Below are positions 49,204-59,300 of a DNA stretch of 64,000 nt, piece after piece. The position numbers and the translations under genes were made by a program. Each line of letters opens with the position of its first letter. Positions within the stretch are counted from its first letter, which is position 1. The notes beneath the pieces are model-generated. The model was not told the origin of the DNA, searched no databases, and saw nothing but the letters and a program-made list of their open reading frames with translations. Source of the DNA: Clostridium sp. M62/1 (GTDB lineage Bacteria; Bacillota; Clostridia; Lachnospirales; Lachnospiraceae); the NCBI RefSeq assembly GCF_020736365.1, contig NZ_CP085988.1, forward strand, positions 1,928,001-1,992,000. The letters are read 5' to 3'.

Positions 49204-50508
49204 ATGCCAGGCAGACAAGACGACAATATCAGATGCTCTTTCTGCGGAAAGACACAGGAGCAGGTCAGAAAGATGATCGCCGGTTCCAACGGCGTGTATA
49301 TCTGTGACGACTGTATTGAGCTGTGTGCAGAGATTCTGGAGGAGGAGCTTGGAGACGCAGACAACAGGGGAGGACTTGACTTCAGCGGAATCAATCTGTT
49401 AAAGCCAAAGGAGATCAAGGAATTTCTGGATGAGTACGTGGTGGGGCAGGAGGAGGCCAAAAAGGTGCTCTCTGTGGCCGTGTATAACCACTATAAGAGA
49501 ATCACTTCCCAGGGCTCCCAGGATGTGGACCTTCAGAAGAGCAATATCCTGATGCTGGGCCCGACAGGCTCAGGAAAAACGTATCTGGCCAATACCCTGG
49601 CCAAAATCTTAAATGTGCCGTTTGCCGTTGCTGACGCTACAACGCTGACTGAGGCCGGATATGTGGGCGAGGATGTGGAGAATATTCTCCTCAAGATTAT
49701 CCAGGCGGCTGACTACGACATCAGCAAGGCTGAGTATGGAATCATCTATATTGACGAGATCGACAAGATCACGAAGAAATCCGAGAATGTATCCATCACC
49801 AGGGACGTTTCCGGTGAGGGTGTTCAGCAGGCGCTCTTAAAGATCCTGGAGGGAACCGTTGCCAGCGTTCCGCCTCAGGGAGGCAGAAAGCACCCGCAGC
49901 AGGAGCTTCTGCAGATTGACACGACCAACATTCTGTTCATCTGCGGCGGTGCCTTTGACGGTCTCGAGAAGATTGTGGAGAACCGTCTGGGAGCCGGTTC
50001 CATCGGCTTCGAGGTGGAGATCGCTGACAGACAGAATTCCGATATTGACGAGATGTTAGCCCAGGTGATGCCGGAGGATCTGACAAAGTTTGGACTGATC
50101 CCGGAATTTATCGGACGTGTTCCGGTGACTGTCGCGCTGAAATCGCTGAATGAGGAGGCGCTGGTGGAGATTCTCTCCAGGCCGAAAAATGCGATTGTAA
50201 AGCAGTACCAGGCCCTGTTTGACCTGGACGGCGTGAAGCTGGAATTTACAGACGATGCTCTGTATTCCATCGCCCATATGGCAGTGGAGAGAAAGACGGG
50301 GGCCAGAGGACTCAGAGCCATCATGGAATCAGTAATGATGGACATTATGTACGAAATTCCGTCTGACAGCAGCATCGGCATCTGCACGATTACGAAGGAT
50401 GTGGTGGAAGGCAAATGCGGGCCGGAGATTGTATACAGAGAGAATACGGTACCCCGCAAGTCATTTGCCGGACGCTTAAAGAAGGATAAGACAGGCGAGA
50501 TCGCCTAG
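49204..50508 (+). CDS. clpX: ATP-dependent Clp protease ATP-binding subunit
   Basis: A 434-residue AAA+ unfoldase that selects and threads substrates into ClpP. The N-terminal zinc-binding domain has [10 protein letters not shown] and CDDCIELC. Walker A is [11 protein letters not shown] near 120, and Walker B the [10 protein letters not shown] stretch near 180. I prefer ATG 49204 ([16 protein letters not shown], matching homologues, with AGAGGTGGG upstream) over the in-frame ATG 49177, which has no ribosome binding site and overlaps the end of the clpP region. A terminator follows. Confidence 0.96.
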   Translation: MPGRQDDNIRCSFCGKTQEQVRKMIAGSNGVYICDDCIELCAEILEEELGDADNRGGLDFSGINLLKPKEIKEFLDEYVVGQEEAKKVLSVAVYNHYKRITSQGSQDVDLQKSNILMLGPTGSGKTYLANTLAKILNVPFAVADATTLTEAGYVGEDVENILLKIIQAADYDISKAEYGIIYIDEIDKITKKSENVSITRDVSGEGVQQALLKILEGTVASVPPQGGRKHPQQELLQIDTTNILFICGGAFDGLEKIVENRLGAGSIGFEVEIADRQNSDIDEMLAQVMPEDLTKFGLIPEFIGRVPVTVALKSLNEEALVEILSRPKNAIVKQYQALFDLDGVKLEFTDDALYSIAHMAVERKTGARGLRAIMESVMMDIMYEIPSDSSIGICTITKDVVEGKCGPEIVYRENTVPRKSFAGRLKKDKTGEIA

Positions 50509-50615
50509 GCTGGCGCAGAGGAAAGGCCCCCGGACTTCACGGAAGGAGGGAGCTTTTCCCTGCTCCTGCTGAGGGCCGCATCCCGCCGGGCCCTGACGGG
50601 CAGAGGGGATCTGTA

Positions 50616-50646
50616 GGTCATTACAGATCCCTTTTTGGCTTAGGAA
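50616..50646 (+). terminator. Terminator after clpX
   Basis: GGGATCTGTA pairs with TACAGATCCC (50616-50625, 50632-50641) and is followed by TTTTT. Confidence 0.85.
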
Positions 50647-50731
50647 AAATGCCTGTCTGAAAAATGGTCCGTTTTCTGGAAAGCATGGAATGTGCTTTTG
50701 CAGAAACCGGATAGAATACTAGGAGAATTGA

Positions 50732-53203
50732 ATGGAAAACAGACAACTGACCATACCTGTGGTGGCGCTTCGCGGGCTGACTGTGCTGCCGCAGATGATT
50801 ATTAGCTTTGATATAAGCAGGAAAAAGTCCATTGCAGCCGTGGAGAAGGCCATGGTAGGGGATCAGAAGGTGCTTCTGGTGACACAGAGAAGGACCGAGG
50901 AGATGAATCCCGGAATTGCCGATCTGTACCACATGGGAACCATCGCCATGGTAAAGCAGTTAGTCAAGCTGCCGGGCGGCGTGATCCGTGTTATGGCGGA
51001 GGGAGAAATCCGCGCTGAGCTTCTGGAGCTGAATGAGGACGGCTCCTACCTGGAGGGAGAGGCGGAGATCCGGGAAACGGATGACGAGGGAATCGGCCCG
51101 GTGGAGTCTGAGGCCATGCTGCGGATTGTGAAGGAGAAGCTGGAGGAGTATGGGAGAATCAACCAGAATGCAGCCAGGGAGGTACTTCCGAACCTTCTTG
51201 CCATCACAGAGCTTCCGGAGCTGTTAAATCAGATTGCGGTTCAGTTTCCGTGGGAATTTACGGCCAAGCAGCAGGTGCTTGACCAGGTTTACCTGAGCGC
51301 CCAGTATGAGCAGGTGGTGAGCATCCTCATGACGGAGATTGAGGTGTTCCGGGTAAAGAAGGAATTCCAGGGCAAGGTGAAGGCTGCCATTGACAAGAAT
51401 CAGAGGGACTATATTCTGCGGGAACAGCTCCGGGTAATCCGGGAGGAGCTGGGGGAGGATAACCCGGTATCGGATGCAGACGAGCTGAAGGAGAAGCTTG
51501 GCACCATCCGCGCCGGAAAGGAAGTAAAGAAACGGATCGCAAAGGAAATCGAGCGTTTCAAGGGGATGCCGGGAGGAAGCCAGGACGCCAATGTTCTGAG
51601 AACCTACCTGGAAACCGTGCTGGAGCTTCCCTGGGACAAGGTGACCAGGGACAACACGGATCTGCGCCATGCGGAGGAGATCCTGAACGAGGATCACTAC
51701 GGACTCGAGAAGGTGAAGGAGAGGGTGCTGGAGTATCTGGCAGTCAGAATCCTCACAAAGAAGGGGACCAGCCCAATCCTCTGTCTGGTGGGCCCGCCTG
51801 GAACGGGAAAGACCTCTATTGCCCGGTCTGTGGCCAGGGCACTGGGAAAGAAGTATGTCAGAATCAGCCTGGGAGGCGTCCACGATGAGGCGGAGATTCG
51901 CGGTCACAGAAAAACCTACGTGGGAGCCATGCCGGGACGTATCGTGGAGGGGCTCAAGCAGGCAGGGGTGAAGAACCCTCTGATGCTTCTCGATGAGATC
52001 GACAAGGTGAGCAGCGATTACAAGGGAGATACCGCCTCGGCTCTTCTGGAGGTTCTGGACAGTGAGCAGAATGTGAAGTTCCGGGATCACTACGTGGAGA
52101 TCCCCATCGATCTCTCGGAGGTGCTCTTCATTGCCACTGCAAATACCACCCAGACGATCCCCGGCCCTCTTCTCGATCGAATGGAGCTTATCGAGGTAAA
52201 CAGCTACACGGAGAATGAGAAATTCCACATCGGAAAAAATTATCTGATCCGAAAGCAGATGGAGCGCCACGGTCTCACAAAGGAGGAGCTGTCCATCTCA
52301 GGCTCAGCCCTGGAAAAGATTATCCACAATTACACCAGGGAGGCAGGGGTCCGCAATCTGGAACGGCGCATCGGAGACATCTGCCGGAAGGCGGCAAGGG
52401 AGATCCTGGAAGACAAGATGAACCAGAAAGCCCGGGAGAAGGCTGAGAAGCAGGCGGCAAGGGAAGCGGCCGTGACCCTGATCGAGCCTCTTGAGGAGGA
52501 AAAGGCCGAAAAGTCCCGCAGAGCGAAAAAAGCTGTGAAGGGGACACCGGAGGAGGCAGCCGGCAAAAAGACGGCTAAGGTTATCCGCGTCACAGAGAAG
52601 AACCTGGAAAAATACCTGGGCCGCGAGAAGATCCAGTATGAGGACGCCAACGACGAGGATCAGGTAGGAATTGTGAGAGGACTTGCCTGGACCAGCGTGG
52701 GAGGAGACACCCTGGAAATAGAGGTCAATGTGATGCCGGGCAAGGGAGCTCTCCAGCTCACGGGCCAGATGGGAGATGTGATGAAGGAATCCGCCCAGAC
52801 TGCCCTGAGCTATGTGCGATCCGTGGCTGAGAATTACGGTATCAAGAACAGCTACTTTGAAAAGCATGATATCCACATCCACATCCCTGAGGGAGCTGTG
52901 CCCAAGGACGGCCCTTCTGCCGGAATCACCATGGCGACGGCCATGATGTCTGCAGTCACAAACCGCCTGGTATCCGCAAAGACGGCCATGACAGGAGAGG
53001 TGACGCTCAGGGGCAGGGTGCTCCCCATCGGCGGGCTGAAGGAAAAGCTCCTGGCAGCCAGAATGGCCCATATGGAGAAGGTGCTTGTACCCGCAAAGAA
53101 CCGGCCGGATGTGGAGGAACTCTCTAAGGAAATTACGAAGGGAATGGAGATTGTCTTTGTAAAATCCATGGACGAGGTGCTGAAAGAGGCTTTTGCAGAT
53201 TAG
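50732..53203 (+). CDS. lon: Lon protease with a charged insertion
   Basis: An 823-residue ATP-dependent protease that removes damaged proteins and some regulators. The N-terminal substrate domain is followed by Walker A GPPGTGKTS near 353-361 and Walker B LMLLDEIDKV. Then comes a Lys/Ala/Glu-rich stretch of about 50 residues (roughly 565-615, KAREKAEKQAAREAAVTLI... KKTAKVIRVT), and the serine protease domain with Ser729 (KDGPSAGIT) and a Lys near 770. The insertion between the ATPase and protease parts is longer and more low-complexity than in typical Lon. The start codon follows AGGAG. It ends in a short overlap with the region before ysxC. Confidence 0.95.
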   Translation: MENRQLTIPVVALRGLTVLPQMIISFDISRKKSIAAVEKAMVGDQKVLLVTQRRTEEMNPGIADLYHMGTIAMVKQLVKLPGGVIRVMAEGEIRAELLELNEDGSYLEGEAEIRETDDEGIGPVESEAMLRIVKEKLEEYGRINQNAAREVLPNLLAITELPELLNQIAVQFPWEFTAKQQVLDQVYLSAQYEQVVSILMTEIEVFRVKKEFQGKVKAAIDKNQRDYILREQLRVIREELGEDNPVSDADELKEKLGTIRAGKEVKKRIAKEIERFKGMPGGSQDANVLRTYLETVLELPWDKVTRDNTDLRHAEEILNEDHYGLEKVKERVLEYLAVRILTKKGTSPILCLVGPPGTGKTSIARSVARALGKKYVRISLGGVHDEAEIRGHRKTYVGAMPGRIVEGLKQAGVKNPLMLLDEIDKVSSDYKGDTASALLEVLDSEQNVKFRDHYVEIPIDLSEVLFIATANTTQTIPGPLLDRMELIEVNSYTENEKFHIGKNYLIRKQMERHGLTKEELSISGSALEKIIHNYTREAGVRNLERRIGDICRKAAREILEDKMNQKAREKAEKQAAREAAVTLIEPLEEEKAEKSRRAKKAVKGTPEEAAGKKTAKVIRVTEKNLEKYLGREKIQYEDANDEDQVGIVRGLAWTSVGGDTLEIEVNVMPGKGALQLTGQMGDVMKESAQTALSYVRSVAENYGIKNSYFEKHDIHIHIPEGAVPKDGPSAGITMATAMMSAVTNRLVSAKTAMTGEVTLRGRVLPIGGLKEKLLAARMAHMEKVLVPAKNRPDVEELSKEITKGMEIVFVKSMDEVLKEAFAD

Positions 53204-53231
53204 GATTACAGGTGAGGAGGCGGAAACGAGT

Positions 53232-53849
53232 ATGATTATCAAAAAAGTAGATTTGGAGACGGTCTGCGGAGTGACCAGCAGGCTCCCGGCGAACACCCAG
53301 CCGGAGTTCGCCTTCGCAGGAAAGTCCAATGTGGGAAAATCCTCCCTGATCAACGCGCTGATGAACCGGAAATCCTATGCCAGAACCTCAGCGCAGCCGG
53401 GAAAGACGCAGACCATCAATTTTTACCATATTAATGACGCCCTCTATTACGTGGATCTGCCGGGATACGGCTATGCCAGGGCCAATGAGGAGGTGAAGGC
53501 CAAGTGGGGAAAGATGATTGAAAATTATCTGCACAAATCCCCCATGTTAAAATGCGTGTTCCTTCTCATTGACATCCGCCACGAGCCGTCGGAGAATGAC
53601 AGGCTGATGTACAGCTGGATCCAGAACCAGGGCTACCGCCCGGTGATTATTGCCACAAAGTTAGACAAGCTGAAGAGAAGCCAGGTGCCCAAGCATGTAA
53701 AAATGGTGCGCACCGGCCTTGGCATGGGGCCGGAGGATCTGCTGATCCCGTTTTCTGCTGAGACGAAGCAGGGGAGAGAGGAGATCTGGGACTTCATTGA
53801 AAAAACTGCAGCCGGCAGGGAAGCGGCGGACCGGCAGGAGAGCCGGTAA
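53232..53849 (+). CDS. ysxC: Ribosome biogenesis GTP-binding protein YsxC/EngB
   Basis: A 205-residue GTPase needed for assembly of the large ribosomal subunit. G1 is GKSNVGKSSLINAL (~31-44), G3 DLPGYGYA, G4 TKLDKL; the switch region TQTINFYH is in place. I choose the ATG at 53232 after AGGAGG; the earlier TTG at 53193 lies inside lon. The lon-ysxC pairing is common in Firmicutes. Confidence 0.94.
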   Translation: MIIKKVDLETVCGVTSRLPANTQPEFAFAGKSNVGKSSLINALMNRKSYARTSAQPGKTQTINFYHINDALYYVDLPGYGYARANEEVKAKWGKMIENYLHKSPMLKCVFLLIDIRHEPSENDRLMYSWIQNQGYRPVIIATKLDKLKRSQVPKHVKMVRTGLGMGPEDLLIPFSAETKQGREEIWDFIEKTAAGREAADRQESR

Positions 53850-53940
53850 GAGAAAAGAAGGTAAAGCCATCGGATAGAATCATAAGAACGGTCAGAACAA
53901 ATGACGCCGGTTCACCAGAGCCGGTATAAGAAAAAGATGC

Positions 53941-53987
53941 AAAAACGGACATTCTCCGCAAGATTAACCGGAGAGATGTCCGTTTTT
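53941..53987. terminator. Bidirectional terminator
   Basis: AAAAACGGACAT ... ATGTCCGTTTTT (12 bp perfect) with an inner CTCCG/CGGAG pair, flanked by A and T runs on both sides. It lies between ysxC (plus) and the minus-strand gene that ends at 54028. Confidence 0.9.
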
Positions 53988-54027
53988 CAGATCCCAGGCA
54001 GGCATAGGGCCGCACCTCTTCCTTCGC

Positions 54028-54342
54028 TTATTCTTTTTGGCCCTTTTCCGACAGGGGCTGCGGGGAAATGGTTTCAGGCGTGAAAGTCTCCGCTTTCTCC
54101 TGAACCTTGCCGGAAGCGGCCTTGGCGCCCAGCTTTCTGGCCTGGAGACGCTTCAGCCCTGCGTATTCTTCTGCCGCCCGGTAGCCGACGGCGAGGAGCA
54201 CTGCTGGGAGAAAGATGAAGAGGTAATACTTCCGCTTCATCTTTCTGTATTTCTTTTTAAACTGAACTTTGGCCCCCCTCAGATCGCCCCGGAGCAGGTC
54301 TGAAAATCGCAGAGAGGAGGCCTTTTTGGCCTGTCTGAACAT
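54028..54342 (-). CDS. Small single-span membrane protein, unknown
   Basis: A 104-residue protein with a basic N-terminal half (LRGAKVQFKKKYRKMKRKYY), one membrane segment (LFIFLPAVLLAVGY near 41-54), and an acidic/polar C-terminus with Glu/Ala/Lys helices. I do not recognise it. AAAGGAG lies six bases before the ATG. It may be co-transcribed with the DUF4364 gene 50 bases upstream of it. Confidence 0.6.
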   Translation of the reverse strand: MFRQAKKASSLRFSDLLRGDLRGAKVQFKKKYRKMKRKYYLFIFLPAVLLAVGYRAAEEYAGLKRLQARKLGAKAASGKVQEKAETFTPETISPQPLSEKGQKE

Positions 54343-54395
54343 GGGAAACTCCTTTCTTTTGCAGAAGTTTCAGAAAGCCGGGAAGCAGTATCGTG

Positions 54396-54932
54396 TTATG
54401 GGTTTACCGGCTTATCTGTCATCAGCGATTTCATGATAAAGGAATAGATTTCCTGGCTTTTGTCCTTCCAGTGGCTGCACATCATCTCGGCCTGGTCCTT
54501 GTCGGGGACGGAGACATCGAGACTTACAAGGACATTTTTGCCTTCCCGCACCTCGCAGTGAACCGTGTAGTCCTGGTGGGTGGATTTGTAAAAATCGGAC
54601 ACCAGCCCCACCTCATTGCGCATGCGGAACCTGTTTTCCTTCAGGTATTGATCCATGTCCTCCACAATGGCGGGGGATATGGTTTTTCCGAAAAATTCCA
54701 GCGTATCTTCGCCCTCTTTCGTGATTTCGTACCGGGTACTGTTGCGCAGGGTCTCCTGACGGATGAGGCCGGCTTCCAGAAGCTCGTTTAAGGCCTGCTG
54801 CAGGGTGAAGTAGGTGGTGTAGTCCCGGTCCAGAAAAAAGTTGGAGAGCTGGGCGTTTGTCAGAGGAAAATTTACCTGCTTGAGCATGTAGAGGTTCATC
54901 AGCTTGTATAACGTCATTGGTTCAGCTAACAT
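54396..54932 (-). CDS. DUF4364 winged-helix protein
   Basis: A 178-residue protein matching DUF4364: an N-terminal winged helix (MTLYKLMNLYMLKQVNFPLTNAQLSNFFLDR then TLQQALNELLEAGLI) and a C-terminal domain of unknown role (VHCEVREGKNVLVSLDVSVP). A DNA-binding or regulatory role is expected from the fold; the target is unknown. Genes of this family lie near the malic enzyme gene here, but the two are not obviously linked. Confidence 0.82.
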   Translation of the reverse strand: MLAEPMTLYKLMNLYMLKQVNFPLTNAQLSNFFLDRDYTTYFTLQQALNELLEAGLIRQETLRNSTRYEITKEGEDTLEFFGKTISPAIVEDMDQYLKENRFRMRNEVGLVSDFYKSTHQDYTVHCEVREGKNVLVSLDVSVPDKDQAEMMCSHWKDKSQEIYSFIMKSLMTDKPVNP

Positions 54933-54971
54933 GGCAAAAACTCCTTTTAAGAAAACTGATTTTCGTCAGGG

Positions 54972-56123
54972 CTATCGGATATGCTCCTTTACGGCTCTGC
55001 TCACAACGTCTGCCACCCTCGGATCAAAGGCAGCCGGCAGAATATTCACATCGCTTAACTCCTCGTCCGGAACGAGGGAGGCGATTGCATTTGCAGCTGC
55101 CAGTTTCATCTCCTCTGTGATAGCGGACGCCCGTCCTTCCAGGGCACCCTTGAAGATTCCGGGGAAGATCAGGACGTTGTTGACCTGGTTCGGAAAATCG
55201 GAGCGGCCTGTTCCAACCACTCTGGCTCCGGCCTCCTTTGCCAGGTCCGGCATAATCTCCGGGACCGGATTTGCCATGGCAAAAAGAATGGAGTCATGGT
55301 TCATGGAGGAAACCATCTCAGGAGTCACGATGCCGGGAGCGGACACACCTACAAAAATATCAGCGCCCTTTAAGGCATCGGCAAGGCTGCCGGTCTGCTT
55401 CTCCAGATTGGTGACCTTTGCCATCTTTTCCTGCATCCAGTTGAGGCCTTCCATGCCATCGCAGATGATACCATTTTTGTCGCAGAGGGTAACATGGACA
55501 AAGCCGTAGGTGAGAAGGAGCTTTGTGATGGCGATTCCGGCGCTGCCGGCTCCGTTTACCACAACGCGGCAGTTCTCCTTTGCCTTTCCTGTCACCTTCA
55601 GGGCATTGATGATGCCTGCCAGGACCACGATGGCCGTGCCGTGCTGATCGTCGTGGAAGACAGGGATGGAGAGGCGTTCCTTTAAGCGCTCCTCAATCTC
55701 AAAGCAGCGGGGAGCGGAGATGTCCTCCAGGTTGATGCCGCCGAAGGCCGGGGCAATGCGCACAACCGTCTCAATGATCTCCTCGGTATCCTGGGTGTCC
55801 AGGCAGATGGGGAAGGCGTTGACGCCGCCGAACTCCTTAAAGAGGACGGCCTTTCCCTCCATGACCGGCATGGCTGCGAGAGGGCCGATATTTCCCAGTC
55901 CCAGCACAGCGCTTCCGTCAGACACGACTGCCACGGTGTTTGACTTGATGGTGTATTTGTAGGCGGCCTCCGGGTTTTCGGCGATGACCTTGCACGGCTC
56001 AGCTACGCCCGGGGTATAGGCGAGAGCCAGATCCTCCCTGCTTTTTACAGCCGCCTTGGAAACGGTTTCGATTTTTCCGTTCCACTCTTCGTGGAGCTTC
56101 AGAGCTTTTTCACTGTTTGTCAT
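54972..56123 (-). CDS. Malic enzyme (NAD-type, short form)
   Basis: A 383-residue malic enzyme: malate is decarboxylated oxidatively to pyruvate with NAD(P)+ reduction. Malate-binding residues are in the N-terminal part (KSREDLALAYTPGVAEPCK near 27-45) and FHDDQHGTAIVVLAG near 160-175. NAD binding is in VVNGAGSAGIAITKLL near 185. The length fits the short bacterial form without the phosphotransacetylase domain. It is a single gene, with the DUF4364 gene following on the same strand. Confidence 0.93.
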   Translation of the reverse strand: MTNSEKALKLHEEWNGKIETVSKAAVKSREDLALAYTPGVAEPCKVIAENPEAAYKYTIKSNTVAVVSDGSAVLGLGNIGPLAAMPVMEGKAVLFKEFGGVNAFPICLDTQDTEEIIETVVRIAPAFGGINLEDISAPRCFEIEERLKERLSIPVFHDDQHGTAIVVLAGIINALKVTGKAKENCRVVVNGAGSAGIAITKLLLTYGFVHVTLCDKNGIICDGMEGLNWMQEKMAKVTNLEKQTGSLADALKGADIFVGVSAPGIVTPEMVSSMNHDSILFAMANPVPEIMPDLAKEAGARVVGTGRSDFPNQVNNVLIFPGIFKGALEGRASAITEEMKLAAANAIASLVPDEELSDVNILPAAFDPRVADVVSRAVKEHIR

Positions 56124-56323
56124 GATACTATCCCTTCCTTGTGGCCGGTTCTCAGGCGAGAGCTGCCGGCCTCTGTCCTTTTTTTGTATGTTCCTATCAT
56201 AGCAAGTTTATTTTCTGAAATCAAGCGGTTATCAAAAAGTCGATTTTATGTAGTGTAATTGAAGGGAAAATATGCTAAAATAGAAATCAGGCTTTTTGGG
56301 CTATTAATACTGCAGGTGATTAT

Positions 56324-59300
56324 ATGAAAGAACGAATTAACCGGCTGGCTATGGGCATCGTGGACGCGGCTCGTCCGCAGATGGTCTGGACTCCGGATGC
56401 GATAGAAGAGACAATCAGAACAAATACCACTGTAAAACGGGAGCTGTTCATCGGAAGTGAGGGCGGGGGCAGCATCAAGGGACTGGTGTATTCTACCAGC
56501 GACAGAGTCAGGATTCCGGCAGACAGCAATTCGTTTGGGGGAGTGAGAAATCACATTACCTATGAGGTGGATACCACCTTCATGAAGGCCGGAGATGAGA
56601 TCGACGGGATGTTCAACCTGGTTACAAACTGCGGTGAGGTGGAGATTCCTTACGTATTTTACGTGGATCTGGCGGCCTCCGGCAGCGTGCTGAGCAGTCT
56701 GAGGACACCGGAGGACTTTGCGGCTGTGGCCAGGAAGGATGGAGATACGGCGCTGCGCCTTCTGGAGTACCCTGATTTTCTGGAGGCTCCCTTTATGCAG
56801 GATCCCCATGTGAGGGCCGTCTATGAGGGGCTTAAAGGGCACGGCAGCAGACAGAGCTTTATGGAGGAATTCCTGACAGGACTCGGGGTGAAGGAGCCCT
56901 TCGGGATTTCCTTCGACGAGGATATAAAAAAATATGATAATCTGTCCGGGCACGTTCCGGGGGAGATTGCCGTCCGGGCCAGGGGCTGGGGATATATCAG
57001 CCTGGAGGCGGAGGCTGACGGAGATTTTATCCATCTGCTGAAGAGAAATGCCACCCAGGAGGATTTTAAGGACGGAGTATGCAGGCTCCCCTATCTGATC
57101 CTGTCAGAAAACCTCCACGGCGGAAACAACTACGGGGCCATCTTTGTGACGGCCGCCGGTGAGAGGCACAGGATTGACATTGAGGTGACGGCAGGTTCGG
57201 AGAAGGCCAGAAGAAGTCTTGCCTTCCGGGAGGATTTAAAGCGCTACCTGGAGCTTCGGCTTCAGTATGAGGGCCAGTCTGTTCTGGAGGCTGACAGCGA
57301 GAGCACAGAGGGAGCTTCTGAGGCCGGAGCCCTTTCCCAGACCGGGCGCAGACAGGGGAAAAAAAGGGCGGAGCACCAGGATGAGAGGGGGACTTCCAGA
57401 AAGAGGCTGCTCTCATCCATGAGCCGTCTGCTGGATCAGATGAAGATCTCCTACGAGGATGTGTTCATCCGGCTTCTGGAGGCAGAGTGTCTGCTGCTTT
57501 CCGGAAGGAAGGATCGGGCGGCAGCCCTTCTCGACGCGGTGAGGGAGCAGGCTCTCGCAGAGCGGGATGAGAAGGTGATGAATTACTGCCTGTTCCAGTA
57601 CCTGCAGGTGACGGTCTCCGGTGATGAAAACCAGAGGGAGTCCTTCCTGCGCCTTCTGCGCCGCTATTTTGCAGGAGAGCAGGGAAATTTCTATTTCTAT
57701 ATGATGATGCTCAGGCTCGATCCGGGGCTTGCGGAAAATCCGGCTACGGTCTACGCCGATCTGCGCAGGCAGTTTCGGGAGGGGGCGGCGAGCCCGTTTC
57801 TGTTTCTGGAGGCCTGCCGGATCCTGTCCGGGGAACCGGGCTTCCTGAAGGAGATGGAAGCCTTCGAGTCCCATGTGATCTACTTTGGGGCGAAGAGAGG
57901 GCTGCTGACAGAGGAGCTGGCTCTGTCGGCTGCCAGACTCCTGGACAGGGAGAAGGAGTACAGACCCTTCGGCCTTAAAATACTGACGGCACTGTACAGC
58001 CATTTTGCCCATCCGCAGATTCTGGCGTCTGTCTGCTCCATGCTCATACGCGGCAACAAGAGAGACGGCAGGTATTTTGAGTGGTATGAGAAGGGGGTGG
58101 AGGAGGGACTCACTCTCACAAGACTTTACGAGTACTACCTCTACTCCATGCCTGAGGACTATGGAAGACTTCTGCCGAGGGAGATGCTTCTCTATTTCTC
58201 ATACGGAAATGAACTGGATGCTGAGGGCAGGGCAAAGCTCTACCGGAATATTCTGGAATTTTCCGGCCAGGAGGATTCTGTGTTCCGCCTCTATGAGAGA
58301 ACCATAGAGAAATTTGCCCTCTCTCAGCTTTTTGAGGGAAAGATAAACGAGAACCTGGCTTACATTTACCGGCGGATGATCTATCTGGATGTGGTGGATC
58401 GGCAGCTGGCAGGAGTGCTCCCCTCTGTGCTGAAATCCAGAAAGGTGACGGTGAAGGATGAGGCAATCCGGTATGTGGTGGTGCGCCATGAGGAGCTGAC
58501 CACAGAGGATGCCTACCCCCTGGACAGAGGAACTGCCTATGTGCCGCTGTTTTCTGACCGGGATATCCTGATGTTCCAGGACGGGGCCGGAAACCGCTTT
58601 ATGAGTACGCCTTATGCGGCAGAGGCGGCCATGGAGGAAGAGGAGCTGATCAGAAGATGCTTTGAAGTGTATCCGGAGCACCCGATCCTGCTCTTGAACG
58701 CCTGTCAGAAGGTGATGGAGAGCGCTGAGAGGGAGAAGGAAAAAGAGGACGGGGACGGGAAACAGGCAGAGGAACGGGGAAAGAGAGAGGCAGGCGGGAT
58801 GGGAGAGTCGGAGGCCCAGGTGCTTTTGAGGGCGCTCTCAGAGCCGGCGCTTCATCCAATATACAGGAAAAAGATTCTGTCTGTTCTGACGCGGTACTAT
58901 GTCCGGTGCGCTCTGCCGGGAGAGCTGGGAAACAGAGAGCCCGCGATTTCCTTCCTGCTGTCTGTGGACAAGGATTCCATGAGCGGCACAGAGAGGGCCC
59001 GGGTGATGAAGGCCCTGATCTCCCAGGGCTATTATACAGAGGCCTATGACATGGTCTGCCGCTATGGGAGCGAGGAGATGGGAACTAAGGAGCTCAGGGA
59101 GCTGGTCATCAAGATGCTCCTGGATTCCCTGCTCAGGGAGGATCAGAGGCTTTTGAGCCTTTCCTTCCAGGTGTTCCTTGCAGGACAGGCGGAGAGCACG
59201 ATTCTGGATTACCTGTGCGAATATTTTAACGGGACAGTGGATCAGATGTTTAACATTCTGCTTGCCGGAATCCGCGAGCAGGTGGACACGGCTGACATGG

